From: Rheum nobile
Taxonomy: Eukaryota; Streptophyta; Magnoliopsida; Caryophyllales; Polygonaceae
DNA: 64,000 nucleotides
Assembly: GCA_027886185.1 (NCBI GenBank)
Contig: WOAB01000589.1
Coordinates: forward strand, 5,647,001 to 5,711,000
Direction of reading: 5' to 3'
Shown here: piece after piece, positions 11,101-21,009 of the stretch
Numbering within the stretch: the stretch's first letter is position 1
How the letters are laid out: each line of letters opens with the position of its first letter
Translations under genes and position numbers: made by a program
Notes under the pieces: generated by a model
What the model was told of the DNA's origin: nothing
What the model saw: only the letters and a program-made list of their open reading frames with translations
The model's database searches: none

Positions 11101-11534
11101 TGTAACATCACAGGCCAAGCTACCCTAGCCACCAAGCCGCCCAGCCACCCAACGATGCCGGCGCTGGTACTGGTGCCGCCTGGTTGTCCAAGGGCATGCA
11201 GCCCACACACCCAACCCTTCCCCCATTTAAATGGATAGGTTGTTGCCCACGAGGATCGAATCCGGGACCTTTAGATACAAGGGCAATGCCTTACCACTTG
11301 TATCACCAATTGTGCTACAGCGCAATTGGTGATACAAGTGGTAAGGCATTGCCCTTGTATCTAAAGGTCCCGGGTTTGATCCATGTGGGCAACAACCTAT
11401 CCATTTAAATAGGGGAAGGGTTGGGTGTGTGGGCTGCATGCCCTTGGACAACCAGGCGGCACCAGTACCGGCGCCGGCACCGTTGGGTGGCTGGGCGGCT
11501 TGGTGGCTGGGATAGCTTGGCCTGGGATGTTACA
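11101..11534. repeat. Head-to-head SINE pair forming a 217+217 bp inverted repeat
   Basis: The two halves (11101-11317 and 11318-11534) are inverted copies with no net length difference and few mismatches. The centre is near 11317/11318, between caccaattg and caattggtg. Each arm carries a tRNA-like head: GATACAAGTGGTAAGGC, then AAAGGTCCC and a B box (GGTTTGATCC in one arm, GGATTCGATCC in the other). The outer ends are tgtaacatcacaggcc and its inverse. Mirror-image ORFs appear on the two strands only because of this symmetry. A transcript would fold into one long hairpin. Confidence 0.85.
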
Positions 11535-11539
11535 TAATT
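11535..11539. repeat. Target-site duplication of element A, right copy (TAATT)
   Basis: Matches 1315-1319. The MULE coding frame resumes at once with YSELFTT. Confidence 0.85.
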
Positions 11540-12530
11540 ATTCTGAGTTGTTTACCACGTATATTTTATTCTACAACAAGGAAGAGATAATTAAGTGCGC
11601 TAAAGATATTGGAATTAAAAATAACATGTGTATCAAGATTGACCGAGATAGAAAATCAGATGAACATCACCTTGGGAAGACTATGTTACTTTGTGAAAGA
11701 GAAGGAACGTACACTCCATCAAAAGGAGGAGAAAAGAGAGTATGGAAAACACAAAGATAAAGAAATGTGGGTGTCCCTCCAAATTAAAGTGCCATAAACA
11801 TTCTAGAGGATCATGGAAGATCGATGTAATACATGGAATTCACAACCACGAGATTGGGTCCATTTTTTACGGGCATGCATTGGCTGGTAGGCTCACAAAT
11901 GAGCAAAAAAGATTGGTGAAGTCTATGACAAAGATACATTGTATGCCAACCCATATTGCAACTACACTGAACGAGTACCCATTGAACTACACTAGTAAGA
12001 AGCAAGTGTACAATGAACGATATAATGTACGAAAGGCTGGGATGGAAGGAAGAACAGTTGTCCAACAAGTCTTCCTTAAATATCAGGTGTACAACTATTA
12101 TATGGAGCATAGGGCGGACCCTCAAACCAATAAGGTCACCGACATTTTTTTTCCAGCTCGGACTCCATATCACTCCTCAGGGCATTTTCATATGTATTAT
12201 TGTTGGACTCCACATATAGTACAAACAAGTATCGCACATCTATTTATTATCTAGTTATTAATATGTTATTTTATTATGCAATAACATGTTAATTCGTTTG
12301 CAAGCTAGGTATGAGACGCCTTTCCCGAAAATTATTGGATCACTTCTACATGTAAGAATTATAACGTAGCAGGGGAATTTTTAGCCATAAGAAGGAAGAT
12401 AACTACTTGTGGACTATAAAGCAGCTTGCCACACTTTGTAGACGTGTACAAAGAACACCTACATGCATAGTGACGGATCGAGAGCTTGTCTTGATGAATG
12501 AGGTGGATGAAATGTTTCCAACAATGAAGT
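11540..12530 (+). pseudogene. MULE transposase, FAR1-like domain and first half of the catalytic domain
   Basis: The block carries ELFTTYILFYNKEEIIKCAKDIGIKN, a KCGCPSKLKCH zinc-like segment and GIHNHEIGSIFYGHALAGRL, typical of the FAR1-type DNA-binding region of plant MULEs. LDSTYSTNKY (about 12203-12232) fits the first catalytic Asp of the DDE domain, and CIVTDRELVLMNEV (second Asp codon at 12476) the second. DNYLWTIKQL lies just before the latter. Frame changes near 11740 and 12340 and stop codons near 12255 show decay. It ends at MFPTMK, where element D begins, and continues as YIICRRHVYKNI at 19641. It acted in the nucleus as a cut-and-paste transposase when intact. Confidence 0.8.
12526..12530. 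repeat. Target-site duplication of element D, left copy (GAAGT)
   Basis: GAAGT precedes TGTTGAATTC and recurs at 19639-19643. The MULE frame MFPTMKYIICRRH is restored when element D is removed. Confidence 0.9.
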
Positions 12531-13456
12531 TGTTGAATTCCTTAGGTTTTGATGGTTATAAACACTCAACTAATATGTGTACCAAGTATTTCAGGGACAA
12601 GAAGAGTTTTCCCAGGGAGCGTTGCAGCAGAGGATCTCAGAGGGAACAAAGACTTAGCAAGTGCTTTGTTACCTCTCCAGGAACTGAAGTGACAGACCAA
12701 GATCGAGGCTGCAAAAGGAAAGAAGTCATACAGCGTGCAGAATTAAGGAAGCAAATCAAGAAGCCACGCGGTAGAGGATGAAGACTTCGGCTCCAAGGAT
12801 CAAGCCGGATTACGCGAAGATATGGAAAGAGAGAAAATACCCGATCGTGTTATCCTAGGAATCTTTCCTAAGATAAGGCGATTGGAGAGAGAAGAATAAT
12901 ATCCAATCGGTTGGATTAATTGGGGAACTCCTTCCTTAATTAATATAATCGGTTGTGATATCTTATCTTCCAAACAAAATCATATCTTTGTAATCCGATT
13001 CTAGTATTTCCTAATTTGTGTCAATTAGGGTTTCTGCCGAGTTGTATTTAAGTGAAGTAAGGATTCATTTTTTAGAGACGACTTCACGACTGAGAACGAC
13101 TTTGAACGAGAAAAAGAAAAGAAGAGAAAAAGAGTGAGGTGCGTGTGAGTCTTTGAGAGTTGAGTTTGATTCATCGTTGTAGAAGAGGTTTCGAGTCTAG
13201 CTGGTTGTTTAGAGGTCGAAGTCCAGGATACAAGTGTAATAAAGCAAGAAACTAATAAGACAAGTACGCAGTTCAAAATCCTCTCAAGCGAAAGCTTGAA
13301 GGTAGTGGTTTTTCCTTGAGAAACTAGTTTTGCTAATCAGGGTTTCCACTATATATCGTGAGTTCGTTCTGTTATCTTTCTTGCTATTTAAATCCGCTGT
13401 GCCTTCTGTGGGAACAAAGCTTTTGTTCCCTCAGACGTAACTCTAACGATCCAACA
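12531..13456 (+). repeat. 5' LTR of element D
   Basis: 926 bp, TGTTGAATTCC ... GATCCAACA. Near its 3' end is a hairpin GGGAACAAA-GCT-TTTGTTCCC (13410-13430). A possible TATA-like word (tatttaag) is at 13045. No gene. Confidence 0.9.
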
Positions 13457-13458
13457 AT

Positions 13459-13470
13459 TGGTATCAGAGC
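13459..13470 (+). other. Primer-binding site of element D
   Basis: TGGTATCAGAGC two bases after the LTR; complementary to initiator tRNA-Met. Confidence 0.85.
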
Positions 13471-13512
13471 CTAGTGCTCTAGATTGTTTTCGTTACAGAA
13501 TTTGCAGGAAAG

Positions 13513-15475
13513 ATGTCGTCAAACAGCAATGCAATCGGTGATTCGTTCTGGAAACCACCAACTCTGAAGTCTGGTGAGTACAGCTGGTGGGTGGAGCAAA
13601 TTGAGTCCCATATCTGTTCCCTTGATGGATAGCTCTGGAAAGTTATTGAAGTCAGACCTTTTGTGATCGAGAATGAGACTGATGAGACAAAGCCAAAACC
13701 AAAGGTCGACTACACCGATGAGGATTGGAAGAAACTGGAGAAAAACAGTAGGGCTAAGAAGATCCTTCACATGGCCCTTTCTTCCCTCCGATCTCAAGAA
13801 AGTCATGAGCTATAAGACTGCCAAGGAAATCTGGGATGCCCTGAAACGTCTTCATCAAGGAAATGAAGACTCGAAGAAGAAGAAGAACAAGATCCTTTCC
13901 CTGTTCAAAGAGTACGACCAAATTTATCAAGGGAAAGATGAACACATTCAAGAGTACTACTCCAGGTTTCATGGGCTAGTTGGTCACCTTCAGCACCTTG
14001 GTGAAGTATTGCCAGACTGGAAGCTGACTCACCACTTCATGCAAGGCCTCAACACTCAGTGGGACGCCATCGCTCTTGCTCTCTACTCTCAGACAGATGT
14101 TAAGACTCTTTCAATGGAAGAGGTGGTTGCTAAACTAGAGAGTAATGCCTCTGTCTACAATCATAAGGTAAACAAGAAGGGAGAGGAGAAGGCGAAGAGC
14201 ATTGCCTTGAAGATGGAAAGGACGTTCGATTTGTCCCAAATGGGCGATGAAGATGAGGATGGCGATGAAGATGTTGCTGTTATCACAAGGGCAATGAGGA
14301 AGATATGGTCTCGGAACAAGGACTCGTCCAGTTCCTCTGAAGGGAACAGAGACATGAAGGATGTGGTTTGTTACCACTGTCAGAACAAGGGACACATGTC
14401 CAGTAACTGCTTCAGAAAAAGAGAAGGAATGCCTCCAGCAAATGAAGGAAAGCAAGCTATGGTTGCCACCTGGGGAGAATCAGAATCAGATGATGAAGAC
14501 TCGTCACACTCCAGGGATGTCTGCTTGATGGCCGTAGAAGCTCCAAACGAGACGAATGGTGAGGTAATCGACGACGAGGTAACTGAATCTGAACTCGTGT
14601 CTAGTTTAAAATACAAATCTAAAGAAAGCTTGATTGCTCTCATTAAGAATCTTGTTCGCGAGAGCAGTCTTTTCAGTGAGCAAATCGAAGAGAAAGATGA
14701 ATCGATCTCAGGTCTGATCGAAGAAAATCAAGGTTGGGCTGAAAAAGTGCTCAAGCTTGAGAAAGGTTCATCTTCCTTTTCAAACACGTGCTCTGAGTGT
14801 CCAAAACTCACTGAAAAGATTGAGTCTCTAGAGTCCACTGTTTCCTCACTTGAGGCTGAGTCTTTAATGTTGAAACTAGGAAATGCAAAACTTTCTAGTG
14901 ATCTAACCAAACTCAGTGAGGAACAGAAGGACAAGCCAAAAGGTATCGTCTTTGTTGCAGCCAAGAATGAAAAGAAGAATGAGTCAAAGGAAGTGCCTCG
15001 CTTTGGGATCGGCTATCAACCCAAACTTCCTATTGATGGTACCAAGAAAAAGGGCTCCAAAGTCGAAGGAAAACAGTCTGTAAAAGAAAAGGGGAAATGT
15101 TCCTCCAGAGGGAACAAAGACAAAGACTGTTCTAATTCGAATGAGGAAGGCAAGGCTTGGTATCATGGACAGAAGGCTCATGCAATTTGGCTGAAGCAAT
15201 CCCAAAGCAGTAAGTCCAATAATATTGATTTTCAGTCAAGGATTGCTAACAAAACAATTTGGCCAGGACAGAGCAAGTATGTAGATCTGAAGTGTCAAAG
15301 GGTCTGTTGATATTGCGGGCATTCTGGTCATTACAAGCAAGAGTGCCTGCTGAAGCAACATAATGAGGAGATTGCACACACTACTAGGGAACATATAGAA
15401 GTTGAACCTCCTAAGATTAGATATGTTGCTCCCAAACCCAGAAAGTATAAGCTTGTCTGGGTTCGCAAGAACTAA
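13513..15475 (+). pseudogene. gag of element D (Copia/SIRE type, UBN2-like, two zinc knuckles)
   Basis: The frame opens with MSSNSNAIGDSFWKPPTLKSG at 13513, meets a TAG at about 13630, and shifts frame near 13775. The main frame then carries TAKEIWDALKRLHQG and MQGLNTQWDAIALAL, typical of the UBN2 or Copia-type gag domain. A CCHC knuckle CYHCQNKGHMSSNC follows around 14370. Next comes a Ser/Glu-rich, coiled-coil-like stretch (ESLIALIKNL, LEKGSSSF) and a basic Lys-rich part. A second knuckle CWYCGHSGHYKQEC would be complete but for TGA at 15308, where Trp is expected between its first two Cys. The frame ends at 15473. When intact the product would package the RNA into particles. Confidence 0.8.
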
Positions 15476-16643
15476 CTCTTTCTGTGCAGGATAAAGTGAG
15501 GAATGTTCCTAGTGTTTCATTCATTCAAGGGTCAGTTACTTGACAGGGAACAAAGTGAGTCTCACCTCACTTCTGCATGGAATACTTGAGACTCAAAGGC
15601 CTGGTGTCAGAGGTAAAGGTGATGTGGACAAGGACTTAATGTCTAATCTGTACCTTGTGTGAAAATTTCAGGTACCATGTACATCTAGGAAGGACATCAC
15701 CGTGTCATGAAAGATTGGCAAACGGGGGATCAAACGCCAATTCTCTCATTGGAACACCTGTTGGGGAACTCTGCATTCAGTTCCATATGAAGTCTGGTTT
15801 GTTCCCCTAACTACATGTCTATGTGTTGTGTTTCCTCGATGATTGGCTAGATTACGTGGTAAACTGTGAAAGTCGAATCTTCATGCCTTATTATGCATTA
15901 GCTTCCTTGGGTATTAATTTTCGAAAAGCTTGACTATGTGCTTTCACTTCCTTTATGTACTGAATGTCTTGCATGGTCATCTATGTTATCATATGTCACA
16001 TGAATCAGCTCTATTTCGGCCCAAAAGAATCAACTTGATGTTGTGTTCCCTTATCATAAGCCCAAATGATAGTTGATTCTACAGCTTACCCAGACCGTCG
16101 TGCTTAAAGTCTCCTATGAACCCCTCTTATCATCCACAACTGGAGACCTCTTATGCATGATGTAAAATTCAATCGCAAAAACTCATATACTTTGGTGTGA
16201 TAGTCTTTTGTACCCTCTCTGGTAACTAACCCCCAGCATCACACCTTACTACTCTTTTGGATTGGCGGGAAATGATTCGGCTTCTGTGTCTGCAGGTTGA
16301 GTTGACGTGTTTGCAGGTTGTAATGATGGCAATTTGTGTTGAGCTGCGTCGTGCATTTAGGGCTGTTTTGATGAAAGAGAGCTGGGAAGAGAAATTAAGC
16401 CAGCTCAGTTGGATTCGGACGAGATTTTAAATTATTTTTGGGAAGTTGGAAGATCGCGTTCATTATCTCTTGGAAACAGATTGATTTGGTCTTATCTTTG
16501 GAAACCTTTGAAGATCTTGTGAGGGCTTTATAATGTGGCTTCCGGGTAAGTTTCCTCCTCACTATTTCCTTATCTTCCTCAAGTTATCCTCCTCTCCCTC
16601 TCTGCCTCTCGTCTTCCCAGTGCTCTCTCTCGCTCACTCAAAA
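15476..16643 (+). other. Non-coding spacer where pol would be expected, with possible internal promoter
   Basis: There is no ORF with RT, integrase or protease motifs in about 1.2 kb. GGGAACAAAG occurs at 15546. Near the end are a TTTATAA word (about 16528), a gtaagt donor-like site (about 16547), a pyrimidine-rich run and ccag at about 16619. These could be a leader and small intron for the next ORF. This is inferred, with no direct evidence of transcription. Confidence 0.45.
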
Positions 16644-18296
16644 ATGGCCTCAAACACTAACCTTGCCCAAGACCTCCAAAACCTCCTTGCCAAACTGTCC
16701 TCCATGGGGACAGACCCCGCTCTCCTCACCGCCATTACCCAGTCCCTACCTTCCACCTCCACCACCCCAACGACCACCACTGTCACCCCTCCACCATCAC
16801 CCACCCAGGACCAACTCGCCATGGTCCCTTACATAGCCCCAATCGTCCCAAACTCAGACCCCGCTCCACAAAACCCTAACCCTAACACCGCTCCTGCCGT
16901 CCCCACAGCCATCTCCTCTACTAACTTAGAGGAGGTACATTCCTCGCCTACCCATCCCGATCCCATTGAGGAGGAGACAAAGGAGTTGCCCGGTCAAGGG
17001 ACCCCGGTCACGGTGGAGGAGCACCTGGCCGTCAAGGAGAAGATTCAGTCAGTGGTGAGAGACCTCTCCAGGGAGCTTGCTGAGGAAGAGGACGTGAAGG
17101 AGCCCCCAAAGGCCCCTAAGGCGTCCGGCAGGGTGAAGACTGCCTACTCCTCCAAGCGGAAGACACGCTGCTCTCAGAGGAAGTCTGAGAAGGCGATAAC
17201 GGTGAGCTCCGATGAGGAGTCGGTACCCCTCTCAGGGAACAAAGCAAAGAAAGCCAAGGTGTCTGCCGCTCCCGTCCGTCAAAGCCAGCGTCGTCTGCCG
17301 GCCAAAGCCAAAGGAAAGGCTGTGGCGGTTGATGATGTCAAAGACATGAGCCATAAGTCTGTGGTGAGGGAGCTGTTGATGGATCCTGAGTTCCTACAGG
17401 AGAACTTTCTGAAGGGGGTGCTTGACGTCTTGGAGGAACAGAAGTGGAGCAAGCTGTTTGTAGATGAAGTAGAAATGGATGAGGAGTTGCTGAGGGAATT
17501 CTATTCCACGTTTGCTATGGAGGTGAGGCCCCATGCTGTTCTTGGGAGCTACAAGTTAAATGGGGAAGTTCATGTTTTCTCAAGCATTGAACTAGGCATG
17601 GCTCTGGGAGTTCCTCACAAAGGATATGGAGAATACCCAAAGGACAGGTGGCCAAAAGATTTCGCCTACTCAGAGTATGTGCTGGCTGTTGCAGGGATTG
17701 AGAACGCTCAAGGTAGTGCTGATCTCGACATCTCTGAGATGTCTGCTGTTAACAAAGTACTGTACCACTTCCTCATCAGCAACATCACACCAAGGGGACA
17801 GAAGAGGAACCGGCTTCTGATCTTAGACATTGTCCTACTGTCCCTACTGCTGAAGAAGGAGCCCGTTTGCCTCCCTATGATTCTGATGCAGCACATGGCC
17901 CATGCCAGGAACACCACCCAGCATGCTCTTCCCTTCCCTCGCGTTGTCAAGAAGATCCTTGAATACCACAAAGTATACAACGCGTCGGAGGAAGTGAGCA
18001 TCTTCTCCCGCCCCTTCAATGCGAGTAATCTGCACAAGATGCAGTTTGTTCTTCAAGAGGATGAAGGCTGGGTGAAGGTTGAGGGTGCTCCTGCAGTTTC
18101 TGAGGCGGTGGAGGAGTCTGAAGCTGATAGCTCCGAGGGGGGACAGAAGACAAATCCCTCGCTGGGAAAGGATGTGAGGAGTCTGTGCCGAGCAGTGAAG
18201 GACCTGGTGGCTCAGCAGACTCTCCTCATGGCAGATGTGCGCGCGCTTATTTCTCACCACGCATCGGCTCAATCGGCTGGTCACAGTGGTGCCTGA
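16644..18296 (+). CDS. ORF2 of element D: protein with putative plant transposon protein domain (env position)
   Basis: This 550-residue open frame is uninterrupted. ATG 16644 is preferred over the in-frame one at 16533 because a CT-rich leader and aaaATGG precede it. The N-terminus (MASNTNLAQDLQNLLAKL) is followed by a Pro/Thr-rich region and an acidic then basic stretch (RQSQRRLPAKAKGKA) that could be a nuclear signal. From about residue 210 to 430 the pattern REFYSTF, FSSIELGMALGVPHKGY, LYHFLISNITPRGQKRN, CLPMILMQHM and LPFPRVVKKIL fits the putative plant transposon protein domain (Transposase_32 type) often found in plant retroelements. I see no signal peptide or membrane segment, so it is not an envelope in the strict sense. 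Its function is unknown. It is GC-richer than the flanking spacers. Confidence 0.7.
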   Translation: MASNTNLAQDLQNLLAKLSSMGTDPALLTAITQSLPSTSTTPTTTTVTPPPSPTQDQLAMVPYIAPIVPNSDPAPQNPNPNTAPAVPTAISSTNLEEVHSSPTHPDPIEEETKELPGQGTPVTVEEHLAVKEKIQSVVRDLSRELAEEEDVKEPPKAPKASGRVKTAYSSKRKTRCSQRKSEKAITVSSDEESVPLSGNKAKKAKVSAAPVRQSQRRLPAKAKGKAVAVDDVKDMSHKSVVRELLMDPEFLQENFLKGVLDVLEEQKWSKLFVDEVEMDEELLREFYSTFAMEVRPHAVLGSYKLNGEVHVFSSIELGMALGVPHKGYGEYPKDRWPKDFAYSEYVLAVAGIENAQGSADLDISEMSAVNKVLYHFLISNITPRGQKRNRLLILDIVLLSLLLKKEPVCLPMILMQHMAHARNTTQHALPFPRVVKKILEYHKVYNASEEVSIFSRPFNASNLHKMQFVLQEDEGWVKVEGAPAVSEAVEESEADSSEGGQKTNPSLGKDVRSLCRAVKDLVAQQTLLMADVRALISHHASAQSAGHSGA

Positions 18297-18712
18297 TTGC
18301 TTACCTGTCATCCTATCCCCTTTTGTTCCCTTGCTGTCTACCCCTCCTTGTTCTGCTTTCTTGTTATCTGGTTTATGTGCCCTGTGTGGCATTCTGACAA
18401 TGTTTGATGTTTTGTCTTTTTTGGTGGTATTTGCATGTTTTCTGTTTTTTCTTAATCAATGACAAGGGGTGCTTTTGTTTATCTGGCTGTGAATTTTCTC
18501 TCTAACTCTTTACTGTGTTTTTGATGATGCCAAAAGGGGGAAAATGACAGGTAGCATTGTCTGAGGGGGAACAGAACAGGTAAAACGTATTGCTGAACTA
18601 AGGGGGAACTAACGGTGTTCTTAGTGGGAAACTTTCTTGTCAGTTTTGTCTTGTTCTAGTTGGTTTATGCTTTATTGTTAAGGGTGTTTGTCACCATCAA
18701 AAAGGGGGAATT
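18297..18712 (+). other. 3' untranslated region and polypurine tracts of element D
   Basis: There is a purine tract CAAAAGGGGGAAAA at 18531-18544 and the final tract AAAAAGGGGGAA at 18699-18710, just before the 3' LTR. The final tract would prime plus-strand DNA; the earlier one may be an extra tract. No gene. Confidence 0.7.
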
Positions 18713-19638
18713 TGTTGAATTCCTTAGGTTTTGATGGTTATAAACACTCAACTAATATGTGTACCAAGTATTTCAGGGACAAGAAGAGTTTTCCCAGGGA
18801 GCGTTGCAGCAGAGGATCTCAGAGGGAACAAAGACTTAGCAAGTGCTTTGTTACCTCTCCAGGAACTGAAGTGACAGACCAAGATCGAGGCTGCAAAAGG
18901 AAAGAAGTCATACAGCGTGCAAAATTAAGGAAGCAAATCAAGAGGCCACGCGGTAGAGGATGAAGACTTCGGCTCCAAGGATCAAGCCGGATTGCGCGAA
19001 GATATGGAAAGAGAGAAAATACCCGATCATGTTATCCTAGGAATCTTTCCTAAGATAAGGCGATTGGAGAGAGAAGAATAATATCCAATCGGTTGGATTA
19101 ATTAGGGAACTCCTTCCTTAATTAATATAATCGGTTGTGATATCTTATCTTCCAAACAAAATCATATATTTGTAATCCGATTCTAGTATTTCCTAATTTG
19201 TGTCAATTAGGGTTTCTGCCGAGTTGTATTTAAGTGAAGTAAGGATTCATTTCTTAGAGACGACTTCACGGCTGAGAACGACTTTGAACGAGAAAAAGAA
19301 AAGAAGAGAAAAAGAGTGAGGTGTGTGTGAGTCTTTGAGAGTTGAGTTTGATTCATCGTTGTAGAAGAGGTTTCGAGTCTAGCTAGTTGTTTAGAGGTCG
19401 AAGTCCAGGATACAAGTGTAATCAAGCAAGAAACTAATAAGATAAGTACGCAGTTCAAAATCCTCTCAAGCGGAAGCTTGAAGGTAGTGGTTTTTCCTTG
19501 AGAAGCTAGTTTTGCTAATCAGGGTTTCCACTATATATCGTGAGTTCGTTCTGTTATCTTTCTTGCTATTTAAATCCGTTGTGCCTTCTGTGGGAACAAA
19601 GCTTTTGTTCCCTCAGACGTAACTCTAACGATCCAACA
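18713..19638 (+). repeat. 3' LTR of element D
   Basis: 926 bp, equal in length to the 5' LTR and almost identical. The hairpin GGGAACAAA...TTTGTTCCC is again present near 19592-19612. Confidence 0.9.
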
Positions 19639-20935
19639 GAAGTACATCATTTGTAGGCGTCATGTATATAAGAACATCGAGGCTAAAGCTAAGAAAGTCA
19701 TCAAACATGTAGACACTGCAATAAGGTTTGCAAATGATTACATGGAATTGTTTAAGGAAACAACTGTAGAGGCGTACAAGCGGGGGTTGTACAAAATTGA
19801 GGTTCAATGGAGCGCCAAAAAAAAGCATACTTCAGTATGTAGAAAACATTGTCTTGAACCGTATAAGGAAATAATTGTGTCAGCTTGAACATATACGGTT
19901 TTGACGTTTGCAACTAGCACGACAAACATGTTTGTGAAATATAATATATTTAATGCATTATATTCATATTGATACATGGATAGAATATTATTACATGTCA
20001 TTACTGTTATTTCAACTGCAAGGTTGAATGAGAGCACTCGTCTTTGAAAAAAAAAATCACCACACCACATGGTGGGTTAGACACTATTTTAAGTCAATGA
20101 ATCATGCACATCCAAGTAAATGAGATCAAGAGATCCTTCAACCAGAGTAGTTAGAAGATGATGTGTATGGTGTCAGTAGTAGATGTTTTCAAGTTGTTCA
20201 AATACAAGGTCTCTGACGAAGCCTTGAAGCACTTGATAAGGAAATACAAACATTGGGAATATCCATTTGTAGACCCCACTTGCAGATGCTAGATGTTAGT
20301 GAGAGATGGATTGCCATATGTCCATATTATTTCACGATATGTGAATTAGGAAATACCTACCCCACCTAGAGATATGCATAGGTTTTGGCGACAATTGGAC
20401 ATGAAAGTTGTGCAAAATGAAGAAGATGAAGGGTGGAAGCGCAAAGTTGCCAGATCGCTGATGGATGGATTTTATAGTAATGACTTCCCTAATTTGCCAG
20501 CTGATCAACAACATAAATGTATCAGTGCAATCTTTGATTTAGCTCATCTTGAGAGAATTAGTCTGCAAGAACCGACAATTGTGAAGACTAAGGGACGATC
20601 AAAAAATAGTCTTAACACTTCCTTCTTTGTGGGAGCTCACTGGGCAAGAGTTGAACCAAACACCCCCAAATAAGCAACGAGGTAGGCTCCCAAAGCATCC
20701 AGATTCCTCATGTACACCATCTCAGATTATACCTCCCACGCCTCCAGTGTCTTAGACTAATGCTCCCACACCTCTGGTGCCGTCGAATGCACCTATTGCT
20801 TTTCCATACTTTGATGTCATTATGATGAGTATGCGCCTACACATGATCAGTTACCATTATATTCGCCTTGATATAAATTGTGGATACAGAGCAATTGTAG
20901 AATCTCTAGGGATCGGGCAAGACAAATCAACCTAA
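19639..20935 (+). pseudogene. MULE transposase C-terminal half with SWIM-like region and OTU remnant
   Basis: The frame resumes with YIICRRHVYKNIEAKAKK, the CRWH-type segment that follows the second catalytic Asp. The block around 20200-20370 (VSDEALKHLIRKYKHWEYPF, CRC, RDGLPYVHIISRYV) resembles the SWIM zinc-finger region, with Tyr where the family has the third Cys. Stop codons at about 20288 and 20345 break it. PTIVKTKGRSKNS matches the KTKGRPKNS segment of MULE C-termini. At 20868-20930 IRLDINCGYRAIVESLGIGQD resembles the D-G-N-C-x-F/Y-R core of OTU cysteine proteases, as in MULE-OTU elements. Only this core is visible. Confidence 0.75.
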
Positions 20936-21009
20936 ACAAGCTCTCCATCAGGTGCCTAATCAACCTAAACAAAAACATGTCAAATTTTAAACCCAACTAC
21001 GGTTGTTTT

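Larger units (their letters stand above)
1320..11534 (+). mobile_element. Element A: Tekay/Del-like Ty3 chromovirus, defective
   Basis: This is an LTR retrotransposon with TG...CA ends and TAATT target copies. Order: 5' LTR 1320-3753, primer site, acidic ORF1, gag-pol, then a 3' LTR with its beginning missing. The pol gene stops in the integrase region and runs straight into LTR sequence at about 8787, so the rest of integrase, the chromodomain-like tail, the polypurine tract and the start of the 3' LTR are deleted. SINE-derived DNA (10923-11534) sits near the end of the 3' LTR. Lineage is judged from the LTR of about 2.4 kb, the single gag-pol frame, and an integrase tail of chromodomain type in sister element C. 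Confidence 0.85.
8788..11534 (+). repeat. 3' LTR of element A, 5'-truncated and interrupted by SINE sequence
   Basis: From 8846 the sequence follows the 5' LTR closely to GGGGGTTTTACA at 10922, lacking roughly the first 250 bases. SINE-related DNA follows. The LTR-like ending GGATGTTACA, directly adjoining TAATT, is found only at 11525-11534. The TATA box is at 9039-9045. Confidence 0.75.
12531..19638 (+). mobile_element. Element D: SIRE/Maximus-like LTR element lacking pol (non-autonomous)
   Basis: It is 7.1 kb with two LTRs of 926 bp each, TG...CA ends, GAAGT target copies, a tRNA-Met primer site and polypurine tract AAAAAGGGGGAA. The internal part holds a gag gene (13513-15475) and a second ORF of 550 codons (16644-18296) at the position of the env-like gene in SIRE-type elements. 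I find no protease, integrase, RT or RNase H between them. The copy would need enzymes from a relative. The LTRs differ by only about 1-2% by eye, so insertion was fairly recent. Confidence 0.85.

Noticed and set aside
11321..11400. Possible tRNA gene
   Set aside because: A- and B-box-like words are present, but the segment does not fold into a full cloverleaf by inspection and is part of a SINE duplicated in inverse orientation.
11184..11451. Two near-identical 74-codon ORFs on opposite strands
   Set aside because: They are mirror products of the SINE inverted repeat; each crosses a tRNA-like segment and has no independent support.
16868..16884. Telomere-like ccctaaccctaac
   Set aside because: Only two units, lying within the Pro/Asn-rich coding part of ORF2 of element D.
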